Positions 34,545 through 45,725 are shown, numbered from the stretch's first letter. The stretch: DNA of 64,000 nt from Pseudomonas mangiferae (GCF_007109405.1 NZ_VJOY01000015.1:1-64000); one strand, 5' to 3'. The notes: generated by a model from the sequence alone, not told the origin. Program-made: numbers and translations.

Positions 34545-35861
34545 ATGCCCACCCCGCGTCCCCCGCTGCTGCCCGTCCTGTTCGTCTGCCTGCTGGGAGG
34601 CTGCGGCGAACGCGCCACCCTGTCGGTGGGCGACGGCACCGGCGCCGCGCCGAAGCTGCCGGCGCCTAACGCCACCCTGCTGCCCACGGTGAACATCGCG
34701 CCCGCCGTCGGCTGGCCGGCGGGCACCACCCCAACGGCGGCCGAGGGCCTGGCGGTGAATGCCTTCGCCAGTGGCCTGGACCACCCCCGCTGGCTCTACG
34801 TGCTGCCCAACGGCGACGTGCTGGTGGCGGAGAGCAACGCCCCGGCGCAGCACGACGGCGGCTTCAGCCTGAAGAAGTGGATTTCCGGGCTGGTGATGAA
34901 GCGCGCCGGCGCCGGCGTGCCCAGCCCGGAGCGCATCACCCTGCTGCGGGATGCCGACGGCGACGGCGTGGCGGAGACCCGCTCGGTGTTCCTCGAGGGG
35001 CTGCACTCGCCATTCGGCATGACCCTGGTGGACGACACCCTGTACGTGGCCGACACCGACGCCCTGCGGGCCTTCCCCTACCGCAGCGGCGAGACCCGCC
35101 TCGCGGCCGCCGGGCGCACCCTCACCGAGCTGCCCGCCGGCCCCATCAACCACCACTGGACCAAGAACGTCATCGCCAGCCGCGACGGCCGCCTGCTGTA
35201 CGTCACCGTCGGCTCCAACAGCAACGTCGCCGAGAACGGCCTGGAGGCCGAGGAAGGCCGCGCGGCGATCTGGGAAGTGGACCGCGCCAGCGGCCATAAG
35301 CGGCTGTTCGCCAGCGGCCTGCGCAACCCCAACGGCATGGCCTGGGAACCCCGGGGCGGCGCCCTGTGGACGGTGGTCAACGAGCGTGACGAGATCGGCA
35401 GCGACCTGGTGCCGGATTACCTCACCGAGGTCAAGGACGGCGCCTTCTACGGCTGGCCCTTCAGCTACTACGGCCAGCACGTGGACGAACGGGTCGAGGC
35501 GCAGCGGCCCGACCTGGTGGCCACGGCGCGGGTGCCCGACTACGCCCTCGGCCCGCACACCGCCTCCCTGGGCCTGACCTTCGCCACTGGCAGCGCCCTG
35601 CCCGAGCGGTTCCGCGAAGGCGCGTTCGTCGGCCAGCACGGCTCGTGGAACCGCGAGCCCCACAGTGGCTACAAGGTGATCTTCGTGCCCTTCGCCGATG
35701 GCAAGCCGTCCGGCCCGCCGGTGGACGTGCTCACCGGCTTCCTCGACGCCGACGGCCAGGCCCGCGGCCGGCCGGTGGGGGTCATCCAGGATCGCCAGGA
35801 GGCGCTGCTGGTGAGCGACGACGTGGGCAACACGGTCTGGCGGGTGACCACGCGGCGCTGA
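34545..35861 (+). CDS. Sorbosone dehydrogenase-like PQQ/beta-propeller lipoprotein
   Basis: 438 residues from the ATG at 34545, preceded by GAAAGGAG. Signal with lipobox LGGC, Cys20, so a lipoprotein. The mature protein is a soluble-glucose/sorbosone dehydrogenase-type six-bladed propeller: [73 protein letters not shown]. The conserved His and Arg of this family (HH in NHHWT, R in LRNPNG) are present. It is expected to oxidise a sugar or aldose in the periplasm with PQQ, but many members have no tested substrate. Divergent from pstS across the Pho boxes. Confidence 0.82.
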   Translation: MPTPRPPLLPVLFVCLLGGCGERATLSVGDGTGAAPKLPAPNATLLPTVNIAPAVGWPAGTTPTAAEGLAVNAFASGLDHPRWLYVLPNGDVLVAESNAPAQHDGGFSLKKWISGLVMKRAGAGVPSPERITLLRDADGDGVAETRSVFLEGLHSPFGMTLVDDTLYVADTDALRAFPYRSGETRLAAAGRTLTELPAGPINHHWTKNVIASRDGRLLYVTVGSNSNVAENGLEAEEGRAAIWEVDRASGHKRLFASGLRNPNGMAWEPRGGALWTVVNERDEIGSDLVPDYLTEVKDGAFYGWPFSYYGQHVDERVEAQRPDLVATARVPDYALGPHTASLGLTFATGSALPERFREGAFVGQHGSWNREPHSGYKVIFVPFADGKPSGPPVDVLTGFLDADGQARGRPVGVIQDRQEALLVSDDVGNTVWRVTTRR

Positions 35862-36280
35862 GGGCGACGGCCCGCCCGGGGCGTACTCGACGCGCCGTGA
35901 CGGGCCCCCTCGCGGCCGGCTGCCTCCGCACGGCGGCAATGGGTCGTGCCCGCCTGCAAACCCGGGCGATGGGAGGGCCGGGATGCCACCCGGGTGTCCT
36001 TGCACGAATCGAGGCCGAAGGGGGCCGGCCGGCTTTTCGGCGACGCCTCGCCAGGCACGAAACCTGGAGTCCTTCATCTGCTTGCAAGCAGTCCAGGTCG
36101 TCGATGCCTGTAATGGACAGCGCGCCCGGCGGCCACTGCGTCGGCACCCTCTTCAGGCAGGCCGGCCCAATCGAAGCCTCTCGGGACACGCCCTCGCCGG
36201 AACGGCCCGTGGCGCTGCTACCGGGGCGTGCCTGATCCCGCCGCGCCCTCGGCGCAGGCGGTCAGCAGGCACGGGTCGGC
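35862..36280. other. Intergenic region between convergent genes; nothing recognised
   Basis: About 420 bases between the ends of the dehydrogenase gene (plus) and the MFS gene (minus). Open frames here show no protein-like features. No T-tailed hairpin or repeat stands out. It may hold a degraded gene. Confidence 0.4.
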
Positions 36281-37573
36281 TCAGCGCTGGCGGCGCAGCA
36301 GGTACAGCCCCACCGCCAGGCCCAGGCCGCACAGGGCGATCACGTAATAGGCCGGCCCCAGGGGGCTGTACTTGAGCAGCAGGGCCACGGCCATGGGGGT
36401 CAGCCCGCCGAAGATGGCGTAGGCCAGGTTGTAGGAGAAGGACAGCCCGGAGAAGCGCACCACCGGCGGGAACGCGCGGACCATCACGTAGGGCACCGCG
36501 CCGATCACGCCGACGCACAGGCCGGTCAGGGCGTAGAGCGGGAACAGCCAGTCCGGATGGGCCTTGAGCTGGGTGTAGAAGGTCCAGGCGCTGGCCGCCA
36601 GCAGCAGGCTGCCCACCACGAAGGTGCGCCCGGCGCCGAAGCGGTCAGCCGAAGCGCCGGAGAGGATGCAGCCGCCGGTGAGGAAGAGGATCGCCAGGCT
36701 GTTGGCCTTCAGCGCGGTGGCGGCGTCGAAGCCGTAGCCACTCTGCAGCACGTTGGGGGTCATCAGGATCACCACCACGATGCCGGCGGACAGCACCCAG
36801 GTCAGCAGCATGGACAGCACCACCGCCTCGCGGTGATCGCGCACCACCGTCTTCAGCGGGATCTCCGCGGCCAGGGCCTTGCGCGCCTGCAGCTCGGCGA
36901 ACACCGGGGTCTCGTGGAGCCAGCGGCGCAGGTAGACGGAGAACAGCCCGAACACGCCGCCGACGATGAACGGGATGCGCCAGGCGAAGGCCTGCACTTC
37001 AGCGGGGTCGTAGAGGCTGTTGATCAGGGTCGCCATCAGCGAGCCCAGCAGGATGCCGAAGGTCAGCCCGCTGGTGAGGGTGCCGCAGGCGTAGCCGACG
37101 TGGCGCGCCGGCACGTGCTCGGCGACGAACACCCAGGCGCCGGGCACCTCGCCGCCGATCGCCGCGCCCTGGATGATCCGCAGCAGCAGCAGCGCCAGGG
37201 GCGCGAGGATGCCGATCTGGGCATAGGTGGGCAGCAGGCCCATCAGCAGGGTCGGCACCGCCATCAGGAAGATGCTCAGGGTGAACATGCGCTTGCGCCC
37301 CAGCAGGTCGCCGAAGTGCGCCATGACGATGCCGCCCAGGGGCCGCGCCAGGTAGCCGGCGGCGAAGATGCCGAAGGTCTGGAACAGCCGCAGCCATTCC
37401 GGCATCTCGGTGGGGAAGAACAGCTTGCCCACCACCGTGGCGAAGAACACGAAGATGATGAAGTCGTAGAACTCGAGGGCGCCGCCCAGGGCGGACAGGG
37501 AAAGGGTCTTGTAGTCGTTGCGGGTCAGGGCGCGCGATGGCGGCGCGGCGGTGAGATCGGGCACGGATGACAT
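36281..37573 (-). CDS. MFS transporter, metabolite:H+ symporter (MHS) subfamily
   Basis: 430 residues from the ATG at 37573; another ATG at 37591 would add six, and ribosome binding sites are weak for both. Twelve membrane segments. The MHS/ProP-KgtP signature is clear: LSALGGALEFYDFIIFVFFATVVGK in helix one, YLARPLGGIVMAHFGDLLGRKRMF (loop 2-3 motif), and RIIQGAAIGGEVPGAWVFVAEH. Such carriers take up dicarboxylates, shikimate, betaine or related acids with protons. The substrate is not determined by sequence. Confidence 0.87.
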   Translation of the reverse strand: MSSVPDLTAAPPSRALTRNDYKTLSLSALGGALEFYDFIIFVFFATVVGKLFFPTEMPEWLRLFQTFGIFAAGYLARPLGGIVMAHFGDLLGRKRMFTLSIFLMAVPTLLMGLLPTYAQIGILAPLALLLLRIIQGAAIGGEVPGAWVFVAEHVPARHVGYACGTLTSGLTFGILLGSLMATLINSLYDPAEVQAFAWRIPFIVGGVFGLFSVYLRRWLHETPVFAELQARKALAAEIPLKTVVRDHREAVVLSMLLTWVLSAGIVVVILMTPNVLQSGYGFDAATALKANSLAILFLTGGCILSGASADRFGAGRTFVVGSLLLAASAWTFYTQLKAHPDWLFPLYALTGLCVGVIGAVPYVMVRAFPPVVRFSGLSFSYNLAYAIFGGLTPMAVALLLKYSPLGPAYYVIALCGLGLAVGLYLLRRQR

Positions 37574-37919
37574 GGCGGTGAGGCTTCTCATTGGAGTTAT
37601 GGGCCGGACGGCGCCGGTCCCGCACGATAACAAATCGGCCGGGGCATACCCAGCCTGGACGCACGGCCCTGGCGAAGGCCTGGGCGGCGGTCGTCGGCGA
37701 CCGTGGCTGCCGATATACTGCGGCGCGTAGCCGCTCTGCGACGGGGCGCTTCGCCACCACGCGGAAACCCGCGCCAGCGGGCGGATAACCTGCGATAGTG
37801 ACCCGGCAGCGGCCGCCACCGTCCGCAAGGCGGACCGCAACGACGTCCGCCACCGACCCTCCGCGCCTGACCCGCCGGAAGCGCCACCAGAAGAATCGAG
37901 GGGTAGAGGCACCCCAGGC
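37574..37919. other. Divergent promoter region; -10-like TATACT
   Basis: About 346 bases without a gene, between the MFS gene and the thioesterase gene. A good -10 hexamer TATACT lies at 37714-37719 on the plus strand. It would give a leader of nearly 200 bases with several short GC stems (for example GTCCGC-aa-GGCGGAC near 37830). No known riboswitch is recognised. Confidence 0.4.
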
Positions 37920-38321
37920 ATGATCGAACTCGAACAAGAAGACCCCATCCCCCAGGGCGACCTGGCCTTGCAGATCACCGCGCTGCCGCGGGAAACCAAC
38001 GGTTTCGGCGACATCTTCGGCGGCTGGCTGGTGGCCCAGATGGACCTGGCCGGCACCGCCATGGCCAGCAAGGTCGCCGGCGGCCGGGTGGCCACGGTGG
38101 CCATCGACCGCATGGCGTTCCTGGTCCCGGTGGCGGTGGGCGCGCAGCTGTCCTTCTATACCCAGGCCCTGGAGATCGGCCGCAGCTCGATCCGCATGCT
38201 GGTGGAGGTGTGGAGTGACGACCCCCTGTCCAGCGAATGGCGCAAGGTCACCGAAGCGGTGTTCGTCTTCGTCGCCATCGACGGCAGCGGCCGCACCCGC
38301 CCGGTCCCGCCGCGCCGCTAA
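37920..38321 (+). CDS. Acyl-CoA thioesterase (YciA-type hotdog)
   Basis: 133 residues. Single hotdog domain with the YciA/BFIT motif NGFGDIFGGWLVAQMDLAG, where the Asp is the catalytic candidate, and RVATVAIDRMAFLVPV. The C-terminus is EAVFVFVAID. These enzymes hydrolyse acyl-CoA esters in the cytoplasm and are usually hexameric. The gene is alone on its transcript as far as can be seen, with the mutarotase 113 bases downstream. Confidence 0.87.
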   Translation: MIELEQEDPIPQGDLALQITALPRETNGFGDIFGGWLVAQMDLAGTAMASKVAGGRVATVAIDRMAFLVPVAVGAQLSFYTQALEIGRSSIRMLVEVWSDDPLSSEWRKVTEAVFVFVAIDGSGRTRPVPPRR

Positions 38322-38434
38322 CCGCTGTACCCCGGCCGCCCCGGCGGCCGCGTGCCCTTCCTAACGCCGGCGACGGAACCTTCGCCGGCGAGCCTTGCCC
38401 CACGCTCATCCTCACGCCTCCAGGAGATTCCCCC

Positions 38435-39349
38435 ATGCCCTTCGCCAACGCATCCGGCGCCCAGGTCGAGCGCCTGCAACGGGACGAGCTGACCTGCTGG
38501 CGCGTGCGCCAGGGCGGTGCGGAGCTGCTGGTGGCCCAGCAGGGCGCGCAGGTGCTGGCCTACGGTCGCGTGGACCAGCCGCCGCTGATCTGGCTCAGCG
38601 AAGACGCCGCGTTCCGCCGCGGCCAGTCGGTGCGCGGTGGCGTGCCGGTGTGCTGGCCTTGGTTCGGCGACTTGCGGCGAAACCCGGAGGCGGTGCAGGC
38701 CGCCTACGCCAGCGAGGACGCGGCGCCGGCCCATGGTCTGGTGCGCGGCCTGGACTGGCAGCTGGAGGACGTGGAGCAGCAGGACGGCGCAGTGACCCTG
38801 CACTTCACCCTCGACACCCGCGCCGAGCCGCTGCCCCACTGGCCCCAGGCGGTGCAGCCGAGCCTGCGCATCCGCCTCGACGAGCGCCTGCACCTCCACC
38901 TGGAGAACCACAACCTTGGCCCGCGGCCGGTGACCGTCAGCCAGGCCCTGCACACCTATTTCGCCGTCAGTGACATTCACCGGGTACGGGTCGAGGGCCT
39001 GGCGGGCGCCCGCTACCTGGACACCCTGCGGGACTGGCGCCCGGAGACCCAGGCCGGCGCCCTCGCCTTCGAGGGCGAGACCGACCGCCTCTACCTGGAC
39101 GTGCCGCCGCGCCTGAGCCTGGTGGACGAGGGCTGGGGCCGGCGCGTCCAGGTGGAGAGCCTGGATTCCCGGTCGGCGATCCTCTGGAACCCGTGGATCG
39201 ACAAGGGCGCGCGCCTCAGCCAGTTCGCCGACGACGCCTGGCAGCGCATGCTCTGCATCGAGACCGCGCGGGTGCTGGACGACGTGCTGGTGCTGGCTCC
39301 CGGCGAGCGCCACCGCATGGGCGTCAGCCTCTGGAGCGAGCCGCTCTAG
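38435..39349 (+). CDS. D-hexose-6-phosphate mutarotase
   Basis: 304 residues from the ATG at 38435, preceded by CAGGAG. Aldose-1-epimerase-like beta-sandwich of the YeaD/glucose-6-phosphate epimerase type: VRGGVPVCWPWFGD, AHGLVRGLDWQL (His candidate), LHTYFAVSDIHRVRVEGL (His and Asp) and LWNPWIDKGARLSQFADDAWQRMLCIE near the C-terminus with the catalytic Glu candidate. It interconverts alpha and beta anomers of hexose-6-phosphates in the cytoplasm. Confidence 0.88.
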   Translation: MPFANASGAQVERLQRDELTCWRVRQGGAELLVAQQGAQVLAYGRVDQPPLIWLSEDAAFRRGQSVRGGVPVCWPWFGDLRRNPEAVQAAYASEDAAPAHGLVRGLDWQLEDVEQQDGAVTLHFTLDTRAEPLPHWPQAVQPSLRIRLDERLHLHLENHNLGPRPVTVSQALHTYFAVSDIHRVRVEGLAGARYLDTLRDWRPETQAGALAFEGETDRLYLDVPPRLSLVDEGWGRRVQVESLDSRSAILWNPWIDKGARLSQFADDAWQRMLCIETARVLDDVLVLAPGERHRMGVSLWSEPL

Positions 39350-39468
39350 CCGACGGCCCCGAAGCGGCGCGGCTCGCGGCCGCCCCGCTTCGCCGGTATC
39401 CTGCGGGACTCACCTGACCGGGCGCCGAGCCCACGGTGCCTCCGCAGCGCCCAACCCGACGAGGCCGA

Positions 39469-39894
39469 ATGACCGAATCCCCCCTTCCGACCCGGTGGGA
39501 CCGCCTGCTCAAGGGCGCCCTCTGCTACCTGGTGTGCCTGGTGATGCTGGTGGCCTCGGCGCTGATCGTCCGCGACCGCCAGCAGCTGCTGGCCACCGGC
39601 CTACGGGCCGAGGGCGTGGTGGTCGGCCACCCCCACGGTTGGGCTCACCCGGAGATCCGCTTCCAGCTGCCCGGTGGCGAGCCGGTGGTGTTCTCCCAGG
39701 GCGGCTTTCACACCGGCTACGCCCTGGGCGAGACAGTCTCCGTGCGCTACCTGGCCGAGCGCCCCCGGGCATCGGCCGTGGTGGAAGAGCCCATGCCCCT
39801 GTGGGGGGCGCTGGGCCTGCCCCTGGTGATGGCGGTGTTCTTCTTCTGCGCCGGACGCCGATTCTGGAGCGCCCCGCGCCCGGCGGTGCGCTGA
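39469..39894 (+). CDS. DUF3592-like small membrane protein
   Basis: 141 residues from the ATG at 39469 (GAGG upstream; an in-frame ATG at 39436 is less likely). Two membrane helices, near residues 12-32 and 112-132, flank a small beta-rich domain with LRAEGVVVGHPHGWAHPEIRF and GYALGETVSVRYL. This arrangement matches DUF3592 proteins, whose function is unknown. Confidence 0.65.
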   Translation: MTESPLPTRWDRLLKGALCYLVCLVMLVASALIVRDRQQLLATGLRAEGVVVGHPHGWAHPEIRFQLPGGEPVVFSQGGFHTGYALGETVSVRYLAERPRASAVVEEPMPLWGALGLPLVMAVFFFCAGRRFWSAPRPAVR

Positions 39895-39988
39895 CGCACC
39901 GGCCGGTACACCTGTTTGACTCGCGATCGGGTGTGACCGGATCAGCCTGCCCGGGCGGGCGCAGGCCCTCTCCCGGCAGCCGGCCGCT

Positions 39989-40525
39989 TCACGGCATGTC
40001 GCTGTCTTCCACCAGGCGGACCTGCTGGGCGTCCAGGGCGTAGGCAGCATCGGCCAGGTCGTTGCTGACTTTTTCCACCTTCAGCGCGCCGCTGACCCAC
40101 AGCGGGTTGTAGATATCGTCCAGGCGGATGCCCTTGGGGTAGCGCACCAGCACGATCTGGTTCGGCGGCGGCGGCGGAACGTGGATGCAGGCGCCGGGAT
40201 AGGGCACCAGGAAGAACAGGGTGCTGCGGCCCTTGGCGTCGGTCTCCAGGGGCACCGGGTAGCCGCCCAGGCGCAGGCGCTTGCCGTTCAGGGCCGCCAC
40301 GGTGTGGCTGGAGTACATCACCGGCGGCATGTCCTGGCCCTGCTTGAGGCCACCCTTGGCGGCGAAATTGCCGTCTGCCTCGGGGGTGTCGTGGCTGATC
40401 TCGGGCATGTCCTCCAGGGCCTGGCGGTCTTCCGGAGGCAGCAGGTCCAGCCAGTCGGTTTCCGGCAGTTCGGCGCGGGCCAGGGTAGCGACGAGGACCA
40501 GCAGGAGAAGGGGCAGGCGGCGCAT
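39989..40525 (-). CDS. DUF3299 family periplasmic protein
   Basis: 178 residues with signal peptide MRRLPLLLLVLVATLARA. The DUF3299 pattern is recognisable: WLDLLPPEDRQALE near the start, LNGKRLRLGGYPVPLE, FFLVPYPGACIHVPPPPPNQIV, and an end like NPLWVSGALKVEK. Members are probably periplasmic, some linked to metal or lipoprotein export loci, but no function is established. No neighbour suggests one here. Confidence 0.8.
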   Translation of the reverse strand: MRRLPLLLLVLVATLARAELPETDWLDLLPPEDRQALEDMPEISHDTPEADGNFAAKGGLKQGQDMPPVMYSSHTVAALNGKRLRLGGYPVPLETDAKGRSTLFFLVPYPGACIHVPPPPPNQIVLVRYPKGIRLDDIYNPLWVSGALKVEKVSNDLADAAYALDAQQVRLVEDSDMP

Positions 40526-40644
40526 CGGAAGGGCCTCGGCGGGGAAAGCGCGAAGGCTACCCCGCCGGACCGCGCCTGCCTAGCGCGCCCCGGCGGATGC
40601 CGGGACACGCAGGGCCGTCCGCGGAGGCGGACGGCGGGCGGGGA

Positions 40645-40890
40645 TCATTTCTTGCTGATCAGGCCGTAGATCACCAGCAGGATGATGGCGCCGACCACCG
40701 CGCCGACGAAGCCGGCCGCCTCGCCCGCCTGGTAGATGCCCAGGGCTTGGCCGCCGTAGGTGGCGGCCAGGGAGCCGCCGATGCCGAGCAGGATGGTCAT
40801 GATCCAGCCCATGCTGTCGTCGCCGGGCTTGAGGAAGCGGGCGACGAGCCCGACGATCAGGCCGATGAAAATGGTACCGATGATGCCCAT
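40645..40890 (-). CDS. GlsB/YeaQ/YmgE family stress-response membrane protein
   Basis: 81 residues with three membrane helices: MGIIGTIFIGLIVGLVARFL, WIMTILLGIGGSLAATYGG and VGAVVGAIILLVIYGLISKK. This is the transglycosylase-associated (Transgly_assoc) family, common in stress-inducible small membrane proteins. The start has AAGGAGAG upstream on the minus strand. Exact role unknown. Confidence 0.88.
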   Translation of the reverse strand: MGIIGTIFIGLIVGLVARFLKPGDDSMGWIMTILLGIGGSLAATYGGQALGIYQAGEAAGFVGAVVGAIILLVIYGLISKK

Positions 40891-40993
40891 GGTGACTCTC
40901 CTTATGGTCGCGACGGCGCGACTGCGCCACGTGATGTCCGACAGCGGGAGGCGGCGGACAGTTCGTCCGCCGTGGGCAGGCCCGTGGGGCGCG

Positions 40994-42076
40994 TCAGGCG
41001 TCGATCAGCGCCTGGACGTCGGCGATGCGCTGGTCGAGGGTGGCGCGGTCGGCGCATAGCAGGGTGGCGTGGCCCACCTTGCGGCCGTCCTTGAACGCCT
41101 TGCCGTAGTGATGCAGGTGGCAGTCGGCCAGGGCCACTACCTTTTCCACCGGCGGCACCGTGCCGATAAAGTTGAGCATGGCGGTCTCGCCGCGCCGCGT
41201 GGTGGCGCCCAGAGGCAGCCCCGCCACCGCCCGCAGGTGGTTCTCGAACTGGCTGCAGCGGGCGCCTTCGATGGTCCAGTGCCCGGAGTTGTGCACCCGC
41301 GGGGCGATCTCGTTGGCCTTCAGGCCGCCGTCCACCTCGAAGAATTCGAACGCCAGCACGCCGACGTACTGGAGCTGGTCCAGCACCCGGCCGGCGTAGT
41401 CCTCGGCCAGGGCCTGCAACGGGTGCGCATCGCTGGCCACCGACAGGCGCAGGATGCCGCTCTCATGGGTGTTATGCACCAGGGGGTAGAAGCGGGTCTC
41501 GCCATCCCGGGCGCGCACGGCGATCAGCGACACCTCGCCGGTGAAGGGCACGAAGCCCTCCAGCAGGCACGGCACGCTGCCCAGCTCGGCGAACGCATCG
41601 GCGGCGTCGGCGGCGCTGCGCAGGACCTTCTGGCCCTTGCCGTCGTAGCCCAGGGTGCGGGTCTTGAGCACCGCCGGCAGGCCGATGGCGGCCACCGCAG
41701 CGTCCAGGTCGGCCTGGGACTGGATGTCGGCGAAGGCCGGCGTGGGGATGCCCAGGTCCTTGAACATGGACTTCTCGAACCAGCGGTCGCGGGCGATGCG
41801 CAGGGCCTCGGCGCTGGGGTAGACCGGGACGAAGCGGGAGAGGAAGGCCACGGTCTCGGCGGGCACGCTCTCGAACTCGAAGGTCACCAGGTCCACCTCG
41901 TCGGCCAGTTGCCGCAGGTGGTCCTGGTCGCCGTAGTCGGCGCGGATGTGCTCGCCGAGGGCGGCGGCGCAGGCGTCGGGCGCCGGGTCGAGGAACGCGA
42001 AGTCCATGCCCAGCGGGGTTCCCGCCAGGGCCAGCATGCGGCCCAGCTGGCCGCCGCCGATTACGCCGATTTTCAT
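40994..42076 (-). CDS. purK: 5-(carboxyamino)imidazole ribonucleotide synthase
   Basis: 360 residues from the ATG at 42076; the longer frame reads back through purE. ATP-grasp enzyme: N-terminal MKIGVIGGGQLGRMLALAG, central KTRTLGYDGKGQKVLRS and CLLEGFVPFTGEVSLIAVR, and FEFFEVDGGLKANEIAPRVHNSGHWT in the active site. It makes N5-CAIR from AIR, bicarbonate and ATP in purine synthesis; PurE then isomerises it. Follows purE by 38 bases in one operon. Confidence 0.95.
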   Translation of the reverse strand: MKIGVIGGGQLGRMLALAGTPLGMDFAFLDPAPDACAAALGEHIRADYGDQDHLRQLADEVDLVTFEFESVPAETVAFLSRFVPVYPSAEALRIARDRWFEKSMFKDLGIPTPAFADIQSQADLDAAVAAIGLPAVLKTRTLGYDGKGQKVLRSAADAADAFAELGSVPCLLEGFVPFTGEVSLIAVRARDGETRFYPLVHNTHESGILRLSVASDAHPLQALAEDYAGRVLDQLQYVGVLAFEFFEVDGGLKANEIAPRVHNSGHWTIEGARCSQFENHLRAVAGLPLGATTRRGETAMLNFIGTVPPVEKVVALADCHLHHYGKAFKDGRKVGHATLLCADRATLDQRIADVQALIDA

Positions 42077-42114
42077 GGGGTCACCCCTTTGTCGTTGGTC
42101 GTCGCCGACGCGGT

Positions 42115-42606
42115 TCAGGCGTCGCGCGGGTCGGGCTGGTCCAGCACGCTGCGGGTCTGCTCGTCGCGGAACGCCTTGAGGGCGGCGTGGAAGCGCGGCT
42201 CGCCGTGGCCGAGGATGCTCGCCGCCAGCAGAGCCGCGTTGACCGCGCCGGCCTTGCCGATAGCCAGGGTGGCGACCGGCACGCCGGCGGGCATCTGCAC
42301 GATGGACAGCAGCGAGTCGACCCCGGACAGCATGGACGACTGCACCGGCACGCCCAGCACCGGCAGGTGGGTCTTGGCCGCGCACATGCCCGGCAGGTGA
42401 GCGGCGCCGCCGGCGCCGGCGATGATCACCTGCAGGCCGCGGGACTCGGCCTCTTCGGCGTACTGGAAGAGCAGGTCGGGGGTGCGATGGGCGGACACCA
42501 CCTTCACCTCGTAGGGGATGCCCAGCCGGTCCAGCATCTCGGCGGTGTGGCTGAGGGTGCTCCAGTCGGACTTGGAGCCCATGATCACGCCTACCAGTGC
42601 GCTCAT
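42115..42606 (-). CDS. purE: N5-carboxyaminoimidazole ribonucleotide mutase
   Basis: 163 residues from the ATG at 42606 (AAAGAGGC upstream). Class I PurE motifs are intact: [52 protein letters not shown] and [22 protein letters not shown]. It converts N5-CAIR to CAIR. The leader upstream contains two hairpins (see 42642-42709). Confidence 0.95.
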   Translation of the reverse strand: MSALVGVIMGSKSDWSTLSHTAEMLDRLGIPYEVKVVSAHRTPDLLFQYAEEAESRGLQVIIAGAGGAAHLPGMCAAKTHLPVLGVPVQSSMLSGVDSLLSIVQMPAGVPVATLAIGKAGAVNAALLAASILGHGEPRFHAALKAFRDEQTRSVLDQPDPRDA

Positions 42607-42641
42607 CGTCGTGCCTCTTTGTTGTGCGCCGATGGGCGCGA

Positions 42642-42709
42642 CAAAAACCAACAAGCCACGCGGCAGGGCGTGGCTTGGCATGTTCGGGCAAACCGGCGGG
42701 GGCGCCGGT
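42642..42709 (-). promoter_or_regulatory. Structured leader of purEK with terminator-like hairpin
   Basis: In the transcript the first hairpin is an AACCGGCG/CGCCGGTT stem (42690-42709), and the second a perfect ten base-pair stem CAAGCCACGC-loop-GCGTGGCTTG (42652-42677) followed by TTGGTTTTTG, like a weak intrinsic terminator. It lies between the predicted promoter and the purE start, so attenuation or RNA-binding regulation is possible. No known riboswitch consensus was recognised. Confidence 0.55.
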
Positions 42710-42723
42710 TTTCGAGGCGGCGC

Positions 42724-42729
42724 AGTATA
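42724..42729 (-). promoter_or_regulatory. Predicted -10 element of purEK
   Basis: Minus-strand TATACT at 42729-42724, with no strong -35. It would start transcription about 110 bases before the purE ATG and include both leader hairpins. Confidence 0.45.
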
Positions 42730-42784
42730 CCCCAAGGCCGGCGCGGGAAGCAGCCGCGGCGAGGCCGTTCCGTCGCCCGCCGGC

Positions 42785-43687
42785 TCAGCGCCCGACCCCG
42801 CCCTCCAGCTTGCGCCAGAGCAGGCGCACCGCCGCCTTGCGCATCAGCGCGCTGCGGTACAGGCGGATCTCCAGGGGCACCTGCCATTGCTCGCCGCCGC
42901 ATACCGCCAGCTCGCCCCGGGCCAGTTCGGCGGTCACGCTCAGGCGCGGCACCCAGGCCACCCCGAGCCCCTGCAGCGCCATGCTCTTGAGGCTGTCGGC
43001 CATGGCCGTCTCGTAGACGGTGGTGGCGCGCAAGGCCCGCTGGCGCAGCAGCAGGTTGACCGAGCGGCCGAGGAAGGCACCGGCGCTGTAGGCCAGCAGC
43101 GGCACGCTCTGGCCGCTCTCCAGGTGGAACAGCGGCGCGCCCTCCCCGTCCACCGCGCACACCGGCAGCATCTCGGTGCCGCCCAGGTGCATCGAGGGGA
43201 ACAGCTCCGGGTCCATCTGCAGCGCGGCGTCCGGGTCGTAGAAGGCCAGCATCAGGTCGCAGGCGCCCTCGCGCAGGGCGTGCACCGCGTCGCCGACGTT
43301 GGTGGCCACCAGGCGGCTGGCGAGGTTCAGGCCGTCGGCCCGCAGCCGGGCGATCCAGCGGGGGAAGAAGCCCAGGGCCAGGGAGTGGGCGGCGGCGAAC
43401 TGCAACACCTCCCCCTGCTGGCCCTCCAGGTGGTGCAGGTGGCGCACCACCTCGCCCAGCTGCTCCACCAGGCTGCGGGCGGTGATGAGGAACAGCTGGC
43501 CTGACTCGGTCAGCTCGATGGGGGTGCGCGAGCGGTTCACCAGGGTCAGCCCGAGGGCAGCCTCCAGGCTGCGGATGCGCCGGCTGAATGCCGGCTGGGT
43601 AACGAAGCGGCGCTGCGCCGCCTGGGAAAAGCTGCGGGTCGAGGCGAGGGCGACGAAGTCGTCCAGCCACTTGGTTTCCAGATTCAC
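42785..43687 (-). CDS. LysR family transcriptional regulator beside aspA
   Basis: 300 residues from a GTG at 43687 ([11 protein letters not shown]), which has GGAG seven bases upstream; an in-frame ATG at 43711 is less likely. HTH near residues 18-45 ([32 protein letters not shown]). The LysR substrate-binding domain follows, with the expected [14 protein letters not shown] start. It is divergent from aspA with 175 bases between, so control of aspartase is the obvious inference; the inducer is unknown. Confidence 0.9.
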   Translation of the reverse strand: MNLETKWLDDFVALASTRSFSQAAQRRFVTQPAFSRRIRSLEAALGLTLVNRSRTPIELTESGQLFLITARSLVEQLGEVVRHLHHLEGQQGEVLQFAAAHSLALGFFPRWIARLRADGLNLASRLVATNVGDAVHALREGACDLMLAFYDPDAALQMDPELFPSMHLGGTEMLPVCAVDGEGAPLFHLESGQSVPLLAYSAGAFLGRSVNLLLRQRALRATTVYETAMADSLKSMALQGLGVAWVPRLSVTAELARGELAVCGGEQWQVPLEIRLYRSALMRKAAVRLLWRKLEGGVGR

Positions 43688-43862
43688 GCGGGGCTCCGAG
43701 GGAAAGGCCAAGGAATACGTTGCGACGTGTCACGGCGTCACACTCGCATTATGCCGATTATGCATACCCCAGCGCGCAACAGCATTGGTGGGAAAAGCCC
43801 TGGCGCCCCTATGCTACGGCCTCATCGCGGCACTGCCGTATTTCCGTGAGTTCACCCCTGTC

Positions 43863-45287
<1,425 letters not shown>

Positions 45288-45323
45288 CACTCACCAGACG
45301 GCGCGCCCCGCGCGCCATCTTTC

Positions 45324-45350
45324 GGGGGAGCGCACGCTCCCCCTTTTTTT
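45324..45350 (+). terminator. Intrinsic terminator of aspA
   Basis: GGGGGAGCG-ca-CGCTCCCCC followed by seven T. Nine base-pair GC-rich stem. Confidence 0.92.
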
Positions 45351-45359
45351 GCGTGCGCG

Positions 45360-45725
45360 TCAGGGGGTGGAGGCCGGGTCCTCGGGCGTGCCCTGATGAA
45401 ACGTCATCTTCCAGCCGCCATCCGCCTGCACCCAGATCGAGCTGCGCCGGGAGCGCCGGCCGTCCCCCAGCCGCTCAGTGCGGTAGGTCGCCAACGCCAC
45501 CCCCGGCGCGAGCGGCCTGACCTGGAAGTCCCGGACGACGTGGCGGATGCCCACGCCCTCGCCACTGCGGGCGAAGGCCAGCTGGTCCTGCCGGGTGTAG
45601 ACGCCACCAGCGCTGCCGAACTCGACGAAATCGTCCGCCAGCAGGGCCCGCATGTCGTCCTCGGCATAGCCCATGACCCGTCGTTCCAGGTCCAGCAGGT
45701 GGGTGTGCAGCGTGTCCGTGTCCCA
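45360..45725 (-). CDS. DUF4440/NTF2-like protein, start unclear
   Basis: About 121 residues: HLLDLERRVMGYAEDDMRALLADDFVEFGSAGGVYTRQ and a C-terminal IWVQADGGWKMTFHQGTP, matching the DUF4440 nuclear-transport-factor-2-like fold. The frame has no ATG/GTG/TTG near its natural N-terminus: the ATG at 45726 is one base out of frame (ATGGGACAC where ATGGACAC would fit). It follows the regulator gene almost directly (stop 45734). Either an unusual start (ATC/CTG), a late ATG at about 45675 or a one-base insertion applies. Function unknown. Confidence 0.6.
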   Translation of the reverse strand, partial: WDTDTLHTHLLDLERRVMGYAEDDMRALLADDFVEFGSAGGVYTRQDQLAFARSGEGVGIRHVVRDFQVRPLAPGVALATYRTERLGDGRRSRRSSIWVQADGGWKMTFHQGTPEDPASTP

